From assembly GCF_000204055.1 (NCBI RefSeq), contig NW_006768765.1, forward strand, positions 1,941,741 through 2,005,740: a stretch of DNA of 64,000 nt, given 5' to 3'. The stretch is from Melampsora larici-populina 98AG31 (Eukaryota > Basidiomycota > Pucciniomycetes > Pucciniales > Melampsoraceae). Position 1 is the stretch's first letter. Every line of letters begins with the position of its first letter. A program made the position numbers and the translations under genes. The notes below the pieces were generated by a model. It saw only the letters and a program-made list of their open reading frames with translations. It did no database searches and had not been told where the DNA came from. Shown in pieces: positions 11,701-24,400 of the stretch.

Positions 11701-12124
11701 GATGCTGAACTTCAAGCCTATCTTTCAGGAAAGTACATGTGCGATGACAATCAAGACATCTTGGATTGGTGGGCTGTAAGTCATTTCCGGTTGTTCTTTC
11801 CATCCTTTCGAGCGATATTCCTTTATCCTGACTTGTTTTTGGACCGGCCAGTGTCATGCTCAACATTTTCCGAATTTGGCTTTATTAGCACGTGACTACC
11901 TTTGTTGTGTAGGTACGTCATGTGCCTTTGAGCGCACTTTCAGTGCAGCTGCCGATGTCATTACAGCCGATCGAGCTGGTTTAGCTTCGCAAACAATTGA
12001 GCGTGCTGTAGGACTATGCGAGTGGCTCAAGAAGCGCTTCACACCACCGGGAGACTATGGAGAGGCTATGCGCATCGCTGAAAAGATTATGGGAAGGCAA
12101 AAAAAGGGCAAGAGAAACCTTTAA
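8786..12124 (+). pseudogene. hAT transposase (BED-type zinc finger, hATC dimerisation domain), damaged
   Basis: Exons: 8786-9198, 9267-9431, 9546-10007, 10064-10278, 10338-10797, 10864-11028, 11092-11196, 11263-11775, 11852-12124. Exon 3 has a C-x2-C-x10-H-x5-H finger (CLWCGKRY...H...H). The catalytic core is visible as HDVWTT (first Asp), TTDSGGTNN (second Asp) and the C-terminal ERTFSAAADV block with the conserved Glu, preceded by ARDYL. An acidic insert follows the second Asp. Two lesions: the Met at 8786 and the acidic/Ser-rich exon-1 frame ending at 9198 are out of register near 8820, and the intron after exon 4 begins GAGTTT where GTGAGT is expected, as if GT were lost. All other splice sites and phases are clean. 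Confidence 0.85.
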
Positions 12125-12444
12125 ATATACATTTCATTTTAAAAAAAAGAGTCTTCTGTTATTTTCCTTTAACAACCTCATGTCAATCTGTGACCATCTG
12201 TGACTTGTTACTTTGAAATCGAGGCACTTGTCCGGGGCTTTTCATAGCGGTTTTTTTTCGCAAATTCTTGCGCTGCGAGAAAAAAAATTTCGCTGCGCAA
12301 AAGTTGTATCTTCCGCATCGAAACCCAAACTTTTTGGGCAGCATTGCGCTCTCAACGAAGCGCAACGTAATGATGCAATTAGTTTTTTTCCGCGCAGCGC
12401 AATTTTTCGGTTTTTGCGCTGCTTTTCGTTGCGGTCAGGCGTTG

Positions 12445-13619
12445 GGATACAATAGGGAAAATTAAAGGAGCACAGGTGTGAGATGGCTAGAAAGCAATTT
12501 CAAAGCCACTCTTAACCAACCAAAACTTTTATCAATCTTTTTTCTTTGCAAAAACACAGACCAGTACAAAGTGTTTCTTGAGAACTCCAAAGCTTCACCC
12601 ATTCAAAAGGCTTACAGGGAAAAGCAATTTGTGCCCCGGGGCTTGTAGTACAAGCCATGCAAACACCCCTTTTGCACCTTTCAAATAACCCCTAGACCTT
12701 CTCTTCTGGCAAAAGCTTGCCTGGGTATTGCCTAAACACTCTCGGCTCTGGGCTCAGATCCGTAACAGATCTGTGAAAACCAGAAAACTTGTCCTCTGCC
12801 ATCTTTGACTCCTTGTGGGAGGCTTCGGAGAGGTGCAAAACCAGTTGGTCAAAATATCACCCAACCCCTCATACAGTGGTTGCTGTATTTAAATCCAGTT
12901 ATAAACTTAAATTTCAACTTGATTATCTGTTCTTGAATTCCAAGATATAATGAAACAGTAGTGTCAAAACTTTTAGAACATTATTGAAAGCTACTCCTCA
13001 CTTGACCCAAATCATGCACAGGCAAGGTGGTAGAGCTGGCCACAGGCCAGCTGCAGGGCATGCTTGTCCAGCCCAGAATGAAGCTGGCACACTTGAACTT
13101 CAAGCACGGAAAGCTCTCTGTGGAAATCACCAATTTTCTGACAATCTCATCCAGCCACCCAACAAATCCAATTACAGTGAGCTTTGGAAGAAGATCAAAC
13201 TATGGACAACTGTAACATTTGAACCTCAATTGGTGATGAGAGGACTTAAGGACTTTTCCGTGAATCTGCAGGTTGCAATGATCTCCCCCCACATGTTACA
13301 CTCCTTCACATCATCATCAGTTGACTGCTGTTGTAGAGAAAGGGATGATGAGCTTGGTTCACTGATTGGTTCTGTTTCAAAAAGTTTTACAAGGGGAAAG
13401 CTGATCTTCTACTTCTTGTGTTAAGCAAAGATGTGTCACAAGGTTCTAAGCTCTCTCCCTTTGAACTCTTGATCTGATACATTGGCAATCTTCTGAGGCA
13501 TACTCAGAGACATGAATACTTCATCAACCAGGGTTGGCTACCTACGTCGACAGTGAGTTAGCAATAACATGCCGTCTATCAATCTCTAGCAGATAAGGAA
13601 TAAATTGTGTCTGTCTTGT
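12445..13619. other. Gene-poor stretch after the hAT element
   Basis: Open frames of 62-146 codons (12984-13424) overlap in two frames and show no domain or splice structure. They are probably decayed repeat sequence. Confidence 0.35.
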
Positions 13620-13950
13620 TGTGGTGTGATCACTCCCAAATTTGCACAAAGATATACAGCTGTTTCAAGAACTATTGGTAAATTTCAAGGGAAGGCGTGT
13701 CACCAATTTTTAACTGGGTTTTAATCTGAGGTCCAAAACTCAGTTTTTTACGATATCACAGGCCTAAACCTAAATTTGATTCCGTCAAATTTAACCTAAT
13801 TTAACTCTTCATAGCCTGTCATGTGCTTTCATTCAAAGCTTCCAAGCTTACACTGTTGATTCAACCTAACTTACACTGACCTCAACCAGCCTTCACTCTG
13901 GCCACTTTGATTCTTGTTGGTCATTTAGGGTTTTGCTTTGCCTTCCAAAA
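13620..13950 (+). repeat. Dispersed repeat R1, copy 1 (about 330 bp)
   Basis: This block is about 90% the same as 32742-33072 in direct orientation, sharing for example AAATTTGCACAAAGATATAC and CCTAAACCTAAATTTGATTC. It has no open frame and no obvious terminal repeats, so its class (LTR fragment, SINE or other) is unclear. Confidence 0.75.
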
Positions 13951-15239
13951 TGTTAAGGTGGGCGAGTGTGAGAGTGGAATTCAACTAGCTTGATGATGGT
14001 GGGTGGTGTGTCTCAAAAGGAAAGATTTGGATGGGGTGTTCAATTGAATGCAGACTTGTCCAAACCCATACCTTACACATCTCACCTAAGTATGGCTATA
14101 TACCCAAAGGTGAACTTCGGTTCTTGATCAATCAAAAGTTTTCTTTCATTCTTCTCATCTGGCTCATTTAATAGGCGGTTTCAACACCGATATCAGCAAT
14201 ATTTCACAAATCGAAGGGCGTGCTTGGACCACCTGAACATCTCTAATGTCAATTGAAGCTTGAAGAGTTGGGAGCGTTTCCTCAACTCACAGCGTAAAAC
14301 TTGTTTTTGCTGAGCAACACGCGTCAATCCGGTTATGGAATTTAAATTCGATGATGACTGAACCTCATTATAGAATCTCAACTACGTTGACAATGAAACA
14401 AGAAATTGCCACGAAGGCACGAAGAGGGATCTCGAGAATTTTTCTGGTGTATCGATGGTTCCTTGTGCATGAGAAAATCATCATCAAATTGCGCAAGTAC
14501 TCAACTCAGACTCTACAGGTTCTTTGTGCTGTGCCATCCTTCCAGTGCACCAATTCGATTATGGAATCCAAAAGCACAAATGACTGAACCCATGATCAAT
14601 TCCTATCCACAATCTCAACTTCGATGTCAAAGGAAGGAAGGATGTGCTACAAAGGCATGAAAAGGAATTTCAAGAATCTTTCTACAGTCTAGATGATACT
14701 TTGTACTTTAGGTACAAACCTACCAAATGTAATCATGATCGAATCAAAGTTGCTTGAACAGATTTCAAGAATCCTTATCAGCAATACGTTTGTACATAAA
14801 TTTGACATATGATCTTCACTGAATAAGATTCATTATTCAAAAATGTACAAGTTGTATGGTGGTTTGGATCAGCCTAATGAAATGTATCATCAAAAACTTA
14901 CATTTGGCAAACACGTCTCACTGAGAGCTCGGAGCATATAGCCAAGCTCAGCCCCACTTGGAAAAGCTTGGCACCCAAAATGAAGATCCGTGGAGTAGAG
15001 ATCCCATTGCCTCTCGTTAAGCTATAAGTACACGACCAATATAATATGTCTCGGATGACATACCATCTCTTATAGATTCCTCAAGTCACAGTGTCATTGA
15101 AATGATTGAGATTAAACAATTCAGATATCCATGGTTCTGAAATCATGACCCAAACTGCACCTCTAGACCAATCAAAATCAAAGTCAATCTAACAGATGAA
15201 GAATAGCATTATAAATAATTTAAATAATAGTTCTTTAGA
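13951..15239. other. Gene-poor stretch with a diverged direct repeat
   Basis: Two diverged copies of about 140-160 bp (14325-14465 and 14550-14710) share the order TTATGGAAT, ATGACTGAACC, ACAATCTCAACT, AAGGCA and TTTCAAGAAT-like motifs. Nothing else is recognised. Confidence 0.4.
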
Positions 15240-16561
15240 GGTCGCATGTTAGAAGGGGTCGAGGAGGACTAGGAAGACCACATTTTGATGGAAATTGCCC
15301 TGAAAAGTGTGGAGGAAGCAAACATCAGAGTCCGAGAAAAAGGAAACAAACTCAAAATCAAAAGAAATTACATACCAAGGTTGACTTCAGAAACTCAGAT
15401 GGAAGCGTGCCAGTATATTTTGTGTTGGAGTAGTGGGAGCATAGAATCGAGAGGGTTTGGTGGAGGAGCTACTGGACCAAGCTCTGTATCTTTCTTGGTG
15501 ACAGTAGAAAAACAAAAAAAACTCTCTGAAGATGTTGAGCTTCGCACAAGCCAATTCCCACGATAATAGCCATATGATGAGGGAAGCAAGCTGCTAATTA
15601 GGTATCTTTGAATCCCTATTCATTCGGCCACTTCAAAGCATTTGAAAGGAGATGTTGATATATCTTTTGATTACAAATTAGATTGAAGAATAGAAGTAAA
15701 GGAGCTCAGAGTGAGGGTATTGAAAGTACTGATTGATTCAAATATCGGCAACGACTCGATACGAATATTCAAAAAGTAAACTCCTACTCATCATCGCAAA
15801 ACAATAACAACAAGAACACACTTCAAACGAGAGAATGGAATGGTCACAAAACAAGCCATTGAGATAAGGAAATAGATGAAGGAACGCATCGCCTGTCAAG
15901 CCACAAGAGATTTGGGAAAGGTCAAAAGGATTAGATCGATCAAAACAAATAATGAATTGGCGCTCAGGAAAGATGAATAGATGACAAATAAAGGCAGAGA
16001 TAACATACCAAGGTGAAATTGAGTCAAGTTCTTTAAACTTCACATGTTAAAAAAGGTCGAGGAGGACCAGGAAGACCGCAGTTTGAGGGACCTTCACCTA
16101 GAAGCAGTTGAAGAGTTTGTTAGACTAGTTTATATAATCATGAGAAAGAAGAACAGTAGGAAAGATAACATACCTAGATCAATTTCAACAAATTCGGCTG
16201 GAAGGGTGTTTCGTGGAGTTCGGTTCTTGAGGTGGGGGATTGGAGCATCGAGAGGTTTCGGAAGAGGAGCTACTGGACCGAGTTCGATATCTTTCTCAGG
16301 ATCAGTCGAACGCTTCTTTGGAAGAGTGTCGTGGCGAGAGTAAAGAATATGAGCATAGAAATAAGCCCAAGGAAGAATGATGTACAATTTTTTAGCGATG
16401 AGTTTAAGGATGAACAACTCTGGAACTTTGCGAGGAGAGATCTTGTGAGTGCCAAAAATCAAAAAGATAACAAAGAAGAAGTTCAACGGGAAGTAAACAA
16501 AGAGGGTTTTTTGAAAACGAGGACCGAAGATCATTCTAGAAGTTAACTTGGGGAGATTCAT
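15240..16561 (-). pseudogene. Membrane-anchored N-terminal exon, possibly P450-like, with tandem partial copies
   Basis: Exon 16561..16174 encodes about 129 residues: MNLPKLTSRMIFG, two hydrophobic spans (about residues 18-40 and 48-72), then YAHILYSRHDTLPKKR and ELGPVAPLPKPLDAP, ending at a GTATGT donor. The double hydrophobic anchor followed by a basic, Pro-rich segment resembles the N-terminus of basidiomycete P450s of the CYP63 type. No P450 core (I-helix, heme-Cys motif) follows. Downstream the same blocks recur: donor copies at 16010-16001 and 15374-15369, the ELGPVAPPPNPLD block at about 15500, and a shared GGTCTTCCT-containing block at 16040-16080 and 15240-15290. The period is about 800 bp. 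The copies carry stops. Confidence 0.4.
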
Positions 16562-19500
16562 GATGACAAAGAAGTTGAAGAGAAGTGGGAAGGATTCGAG
16601 AGGTAGTGAAAAAGGTTTTATGGAAAGGATAATCCTGTGGTGGTGGTAGAGAGTTGGGATGGAGAGGAACAGCGATCCGAGAAAGTTGGGATATTTGTAT
16701 CCGATTCATACAGCTTAGAAGCTGATCCACACGTGACCTCTCTAAGAAATGTTATCACATACTTAGGATGATTATGTTCAAAATGTATTGTAATGTTTCA
16801 TTTCTCGTGTTCAGTAACCCCATCTTTCCTTTGTGATGGTACTGTATGCTAACAAACCTGCTTTTCTCTATATGTTTGGACAGTATGTCGATCATTCATC
16901 GCGGCTCTTGGTATACAACAACCTCTGAGGAAATTCCTAAAGTTTAATTGTTCTCTTTTGCTCAGTGGAAGCAACTCCAAACAACTCGCACTAATATCTC
17001 AGGCTGATCCAAACTATAGGCAACATCATGCTTTCTCTTCAATGAAGTGCAAGCTGATGCAGTCCAAATCTCACCCTAATAAGATGAATTGGATGACTCT
17101 GAAGAAATACCATCACGCAAATTACATCATCATTTCAACGGTTCTTTTTGATTTCTCATAGAAAATGCCTCTACACTATCAAATAACAACACGAGACAAG
17201 CACCGCCAGGGAACAGGCTTATCCAAAAACGCTGGGGTGACATATATCTGACCACAGGCTCATATTAACGGTATCATTAACTCTCTTCTCTCTTAGAAGC
17301 CTCTTTTTGTCAGTAACCTTTCCCAATTAACAATGGTCAGGTAATGGGTGGACTTACGCCTTCCATTCGACCTTTTGGGTTAAGATGAAGGCGACATATT
17401 GCAATGATCACGAAGAGATTGGTAAGATGTACACCTGTCTTTTCTTCAATTCGTTTTTCAACCATCACTTCCGCTGTCGTTCAAGTGAGTAAGTCCACTG
17501 CTCTCCTCCTTCAAAATGTCAAAAACAGGGACAAAACTGATTGAATGCTAAAAATACAGCCGGCTTATGATTCACAAGCTGAAGTCATTGTGAGGGGATT
17601 ATATTAAGAAACTTGAGTCTCAATGAACTGTAAAGTACAAGTTCCCTATGTTAAATCACAAATTATGTAAGCATTCCAACATCAAAACTTGATTCTATGA
17701 TCGAATTTTTCAAATATGTTTACGACCTGATTATTTGTCTGTGTTCTGAATAAAACGTATCAAGTCGAAAGGACTCGATAAGATTGTAAGATATTCAAAT
17801 CATCCAAGTAGACTACAACTTAACTAGCTTGATTGAATTTATAGCTTGTAATCAAATCACGAATACTTCGACTAGAAAGGGTCTAAGAAAAGATCACACA
17901 TTGATCAGGAACAGCAAGTAAACAGAAATTCTTCAAGAAATTCAAGATGTTTTATGGATGTAGCTCATTTCAAGAGAGAGCGCGACATTATTTGTAGAAA
18001 GGTTTAATCTTCTCAATAATTGATCATAAAGTATACGGCAACTTTGTAATCTCTCGGTTTGGATACGGCATATAAAATCTTTGATTGAAGGGAGGGAAGC
18101 ACTCAGCTAAACCAAACTTGACGGAAGCGTTTCTCTTGATGACATGGTGGTCCTGTAGGAAGAAGAGGCAGGTGAAGTTTCCGAAAATCTAGATGACTAT
18201 GGAGCTAATTTACATAGGCTGACTCATAAACATCTGAGCAGCGCGAGTTGGTGTAAAGTCTCGCTGGCGAACGAGGGCAATGAAGCATCAATACTGACGA
18301 GGCCTATTCTCGTGAAGCGGGCAATAACGCAGTGATTATTGGAGGTGATAAATGTCATTTCAACTATAGGTGCCCGGCGTATGTCGTACGACAGGCACGA
18401 CTCAGTCCTGAGGCGCTTCCAGTCCAAGCGCTGGTCATGCTCGCAACACTTGATGGAAACCTTGGGTACCGACCACTGAACATGTGAGCTATAGCATATT
18501 GCAAAGTCTTGGCAAATTTGAAGTACTTTCCTCAATTTTATAGACACTAGAAAGAGCACATAACCATAGTTTGATGTATGGTTGAACTCGATTAAGGCTT
18601 TGCGCAAGAAAGATGGCACGATTCTGGATTGCAAGATAAGATTTTTACCCCCTTTGATGGCATTCAACAGTGGAAGCCTCATCAACTCACCTATGGCTGT
18701 ACTATGAGATTCATACAAAGATTAACAGTTTATATGTTGGATTTGACAACAAAATGATAATGTAAAAAAGCCAAAAAGAAACGTGCAGCAATGAGTTCTA
18801 ACATTAAGCTTTACTCAAACTTCTTTTTCATCATGCCTTTGAATGATTTCGTATTTTTATTATTCCCAGCTCTAAAAAACAAAGAGAACAATGCGTTCGA
18901 ATTAGGATTTTAATCATCTTTCAAGGAATGAATCTAAGATTTCACCTCTCAGAAAAAAAAGCTATCAAGTTCAAAGAATTGTGATTCGACTCACAATCCT
19001 AGACTTTCTAGAGCACGTTCTACATAGACTTCGCTTTGTGGCTCTACAGATTCGGATTCTTGAATACAACCTACTTTGATCATCGCTCCGTCTGGAATCA
19101 CTTCTAAGCGACTGACGATCAACAAAATCACATTCGGTCAATGGATCCCATTCCAGCTGTTTTTTTGGGGAATCTGCCGATAAACAGGTTTGCCGCTGTC
19201 ACTAGTCGTGTCTTTATATACTTTCGGTTGACCATGAGTAATCTTAATTGATTGAGCACTAGCCTGTAAATTGTAAGAGAAAGACGCTGATATCGATTGG
19301 AAGTGGACATATGAGTCAGATGATAAACAATCCATCGACTACTTGAGAAATCATCTTGCATGTCATGGTTCGACAAGTTATGCAATGGCATATCAAACCA
19401 GCCTTCATAGAAACTTCCCCGGCGGTAAAGGTGATTTCACCTACAGAAACCGGAAACCCATATGACTTGATTGAACAACGTGCGGGTGCTTGGTTTAGTC

Positions 19501-20268
19501 TCTAATGAATGGTTGATCTCGCCAAAAAGATGTTTCGACGTGATTTATAAGCCACTTTTGAGAAGAGCTCCAAAAATTCGTTGAAAACGAGCCTCCTAAT
19601 GATATTTGAGATACCGATTTGATTGCTGTGCCTCTCGAGGCTCAACACAATCAGTACATCCTCAGGAAAGTAAATATCACGACATTTTTTACATACCGTG
19701 CCCATTGATCACAAGCATCGGTTCAACTCCCTTAAAGTTTCTTCAAACTCCTCTTCCTCTTCTTGTAAAACCTTCATATGTTTCTTTCCCTTTTATTACC
19801 TCATTCTTCATTCGGCCATCAACCTATATCACAATTCTTTCGTGATTGGATTCTTTCAGTCAGAAATGATGTGCTGGTTATATAAGATAAGTGTTGATCG
19901 ATGAAGGAAAGTAGTTGTCAATCTGAGAAGTGGACCAGTTTGAGTTAGCCAATGCGAAGATGAGGATACGAGAACGTGCGGCATGAATTTGCTCTATGAG
20001 ACTATCTTTGCAATTATTATAAAAGGCTCCATGGTCTTCCACTGAATTGCTCTCCACAACAATCCTGCAGATTTCTTAACAGTTTCATATAATATCTAAA
20101 AGTCTTGAGTTTTGATCTTGAAAAGGTGCGTAGCAGGGAGTGCTCAGTGTTTTTTCCTATATACAAGTGTATCATAACACGTCTTCAGAGGTCTTGAGCT
20201 CATTGCCATGCTCTTGATTATTTCCTTTTGCTGACTGGGTGAAGTCTTCAATTTATATTCAACGTAAA
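16562..20268. other. Gene-poor 3.7 kb upstream of the cutinase
   Basis: The longest frame is 164 codons on the minus strand (18224-18718). It has no recognisable motif, low compositional contrast and no clear splice context; it could be an orphan or chance. A nearby minus-strand segment at about 18060-18150 could be an exon relic. No transposon ends were found. Confidence 0.35.
20017..20025 (+). promoter_or_regulatory. TATA-like box upstream of the cutinase
   Basis: TTATAAAAG lies 244 bp upstream of the ATG at 20269 in a non-coding, AT-rich region. It is the closest good TATA match in the right orientation. It implies a leader of roughly 200 nt. Position-only evidence. Confidence 0.3.
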
Positions 20269-21232
20269 ATGAACTCTATCAATGCTACAATCATTCTTGT
20301 CATGTGCTTAAGCTTACTAAAAGTGCTCATTGCCAAACCATTGATTGGTGGTGGAACTGGATGCACCACTTACAAGATAGTAAGGTAATGTGTCTCCATT
20401 TTCCTTTTCCCACGTCCTACTTTCCCTGTTCTCTTGGTTTTTTTTCTTGAATATTTGAGCCTTGTGATTCACAATTAGTCTGGTTTTAACTTCTCGTTCT
20501 CTTGAAAGTGCGAGAGGTACGGGTGAGAGTCAAGTCCGCCCCACAGGATATCGTGGGTTTATCAACGGAGTTCTAGCTGCTGTACCTGGTGGTGCAAACT
20601 ACGAGGTCGTGTATCCGGCATCAGTAGACTACACGACAGGACCATTACAAGGTGCTGCTGATGCCAATCGATACTTGACGGCACAACAAAGCCAATGTCC
20701 TGAACAAGTTTACGTTTTGATTGGATATTCGGAAGGTGTAGGTCGGCTTTGAATGGTCTTTGGAATCGCATGGCATGTGTATCGCTTACTTTTTGACTCC
20801 ACCCCCGTTCGCCTACTTGATGGTCAAAGGCCATGGTAGTAACTCAGACAATGAGGAACCTATCAATTTCTCCTAATTTGATTGTCGCGATTGTGCTGTA
20901 CGGGAACCCTTACTTCACATCCGGTGCGCCTCAAAATATGTGTTCAGCGGTCAGTATCACCTCTACAGGCAATCATCAAAAGCCTTCCTACCTTCTTTCA
21001 TCTTGAGAAGCTCTTGATCTAACTGATTGAAATCAATTAACAGAGAACGGGATCCGGCATTGCTTCTGTCCTTGGTATTCGAATGCCTACACAGTATTCT
21101 TCAATCACCTTTGATTGTTGCCTAACCGGTGACTCAATATGTCAAACTGTTGGCTCCATCATCCCTCACTTAGCTTACGCCGGATCGAGCAGCGAGAGGG
21201 CAGCTATAAATTTTGCCGTCGCTAGGCTTTAG
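20269..21232 (+). CDS. Secreted cutinase (carbohydrate esterase family 5)
   Basis: Four exons: 20269-20384, 20509-20737, 20830-20949, 21044-21232; 217 aa. All introns are GT-AG and the phases close. A signal peptide covers about residues 1-22 (MNSINATIILVMCLSLLKVL). The mature enzyme shows the family order GCTTY, SARGTGES, the nucleophile motif GYSEG (Ser), GNPYFTSG, then the acid GDSIC (Asp) and PHLAYAG (His), so the full Ser-Asp-His triad is present. Cysteines sit at the usual places (start, before the nucleophile, CCL, SIC). Cutinases hydrolyse ester bonds of plant cutin; in rusts they are secreted during spore adhesion and penetration. Length and motifs are normal, so it is probably functional. 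A Mutator-like element is inserted 248 bp downstream of the stop and might affect the 3' end. Confidence 0.93.
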
Positions 21233-21488
21233 ATTACGCGCAAGTAAGGTGTGTAGAGCACTTGATCTTTTTTTGGAACCTCTTACTGATGCTGGATTTT
21301 TCAACTGGTGTACTCCCGTTGGATTGGATACTATCATTTACAAAGACTCCAGTTATTCTTTTGAGCAGAATTTCAACCAAGAGAGTCACATACAAAGTCA
21401 TATTTTTCGGTCAAAGCACTCTTTTCAACTATCATCACAAATCTTTGCCTACTATCCAAGGTCTTTCATTCTTCCTATTGTAAAAATA

Positions 21489-24400
21489 GGATCCCACTAT
21501 TTAACGCCCTCTTAGAAGATATCCGGCGCCCCCCGGGTTTTGACACATACCCGCGTGGCCCGTCGATACTTGACATTTCTCACGCCAAATACAGCATCCT
21601 CGGACCTCAGGGGCACCAAGAGGGCTCCCCAAGAGGGCACAATTTCCCAAATGCGCCCTTTTTTCCTTATTTGATGCCCTATCATTCTTTGATCGGGCAT
21701 CAAAGATCATTCAAATAAAAGGAAAGGGCTCCCAAATTAATTTGCGCCCGGACCGGCCACGGACATCGGGTCCTCATTGCGTAGAGGATAACGTTGAGAT
21801 AGGTAGGAGGCCTATCTCCAACGATTTTTTTCCCTTGTCCGCTTTCTTCCTCTTTGTCATCACATACCAACAACTCCCCATCCAACTCTAATCATCCAAC
21901 TTTCACACACCCAACCAACCCCATTAACACCGCCGTACATTCAAATCAATCACAGTATCAATCACAGAACACACAATCCAAGTCTTCGAACAATTGAACA
22001 ATACAGAGTCATGGCCCACCTAAACCCGCGTACCCCATTACCTTCCGATGCTGTACACATCAATCATGATGGTGCCCCAACAGCTCCGACTCACATGATT
22101 CACGTGACCTACACAGCTGCAGAAGCAGCTCAAGGTCAAATTCCGAGCGGATACATTCAACCGTTTTACCCACCTCCTGGCCTGCTGTACCCTTCTCGCC
22201 CTCAAGGTGGTCAACATCCACCTCCTGCCCCCTCGTACCCACCACAATCATACCCAACTTCAGCCCAACAACCTTCTGGTGGTGGTTCACATCCACCACC
22301 TGTTCCCGTATCATCACACCCTTATTTATCCGGATCTTCGTACCCAGGTTCTTACGTTTTCACAGATCATTCTGGATCTTCGTACCCTGGCTACCCATCT
22401 ACTACATCTGCACCGTTTTCTGGTTCTTCGTACCAACCTCCATCTGGTTCTTCGCACGTTGCTCCATCGTATTGTCACCCCGGTCCTGGAATAGGCGCCC
22501 CACCCAGCATGTTTGCACATGCTGGAAACCCTTTCCAAACCGATTCTTTCTATCACCACCGTCCTGTTCACTTCGATCCTTCGGCTCATTTCCATAATCG
22601 CCCGTTTTCTCAACTGCCTCCTTCTGCGCACTCGTATTCTCAACCTACTCCGAATTTACATCTCCACTCCAAAATCAAAGAGAAAGACACGCAAGACACG
22701 CACTCGACAACTGGTACCGCTCCCTCTGCTTGCTCTAGTCAACCTGCTTCTACTCCGACAGGTACACCCATCATGGGTTTACCTGGTACTGCCAACATTG
22801 ACGTTCCAATTCAATTGACCTCGGACAACAATGAACAAGACGCGATTCAAATTGTGTTAGACAACAATGAAAGAGATTCGGACTGGCCTCCTATTGGTAC
22901 GTCATTTTACACGTACTTTACCTTCTTCGTTCTGAAGGCTGACAATTCATTTTGACATGTTTATCAACAGGCGCCACACCTGTTCGTTTGCTTGAAGGAC
23001 CTAAAACCGGAAAACCATTTATCGAATTGGAAAATGGCATGATGTATCTTCACGCAGTGGCCCGACATCAAGGATACGCTGTCGCCATCAAGAGTCATAA
23101 AAAATTCAATCAACAGACCATTCGACTTTATCTCCGGTGCTCTCTTGGCCACAAAGTTCCCTTGGTTGCTCAGAAGCGTTCATCTTCATCCAAAAAGACA
23201 GGCTGTCTGTTCGAGGTGTCACTCAATTACCGAGCCAACACTGACCGATGGATTGTATGTCAAGACACCAAGAATCCTGAAAAACTCAATCACAATCACA
23301 AGCCTTTTGATCAACCTCACAATATGGCTATTTACCGGAGATTCAATTCAGGCACTTCTTCATCGATTGACGTGCTTTCATCAGCAGGCTGTCGCCCGTC
23401 GTTGATCAGATCTCTCATCAATGTTCAACCAGGATCTCAACCCTTGTTAAGGGATATTCACAACGTTCGATCTCGACAGAGGGAGAATTGGCTCAACGGT
23501 CGCAGTCCTATTCAAGGATTATTTGATCTCATCGTTGCTAGCCAGTGGGCCCACCGCACATTAACAGCATCCGATGGTACCCTTCTGAACCTCTTCTTTG
23601 CTAGTCCCTCTGGAATCCGGTTAGCTCGACGTTTCCCAACGATCCTCAGCTTAGATTGCACATATAAGACCAACCGTTTCAACCTCCCCCTATTACACAT
23701 TGTCGGGACGACAAATACACATCGCTCTTTTACCGTCGCAATGTGTTTTTTGAACAACGAAAAACAGGATCAATACGAATGGGCCTTATCCCAACTTAAA
23801 GAAGTTTGTTTTCAAAATTCGCACGAATCCAACGACTTCAAGTCACCTGAGACTTTTGCAACAGATGCTGAACCTGCGCTCTACAACACTATTGCGCAGG
23901 TATTTCCCGAGTCAACGCACATTCTATGTGTATGGCACATCAACATCAACGTGGCGAAAAATTGCAAGAGCAAGTTTTCAGAACCAGAGTGGACTGAGTT
24001 CATGAAACTTTGGAATACATTTATCTCATCATCTACACAGGAGTCTTATGATACTAACCTTCAGGCTGTCAGCAAGGTTGCCCGAGCGCATGATGTTTAT
24101 GGTTATTTGGAAAGTACTTGGCTAGGTCGTACGGAAAAGTTTGTCAACTTATTCACTTCAAAAACTCACCACTTCGGTAATTCTTCGACCTCACGTGTTG
24201 AAGGCAGCCATTTCCGAGCCAAACGATTCCTCGATGGTCGCAATAACGATTTCCTGACCTGCTTCAATGCCTTCAAACGGTTTGAGGACCATCAAACCAA
24301 CGAAATCATGGTTTTGGTGGGGATTGAAAAGACCAAGACGCTTCAAGGCCTTCCAGATTTCTTCAAAGACTTAAACGGTGTTGTATCTCATTTTGCCCTC

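Larger units (their letters stand above)
8253..12444 (+). mobile_element. hAT DNA transposon, 4192 bp, ends and 7-bp duplication intact
   Basis: The left end CAACGCGTAACCACCA and the right end (complement CAACGCCTGACCGCAA) form imperfect terminal inverted repeats. Both are flanked by GGATACA (8246-8252 and 12445-12451). Subterminal zones at both ends are rich in GCGCTGCG and TTGCGGT motifs, as expected for transposase binding in hAT elements. The element carries one transposase gene (8786-12124). The duplication is 7 bp rather than the canonical 8; the hAT MITE at 31674 shows the same. Confidence 0.85.

Noticed and set aside
18224..18718. A 164-codon gene on the minus strand
   Set aside because: No domain, signal peptide or repeated relatives are visible; kept only as a note in the gap entry.
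22038..22643. Arg/Val-rich minus-strand proteins
   Set aside because: They are antisense shadows of the Pro/Ser/Tyr-rich N-terminus of the MULE gene.
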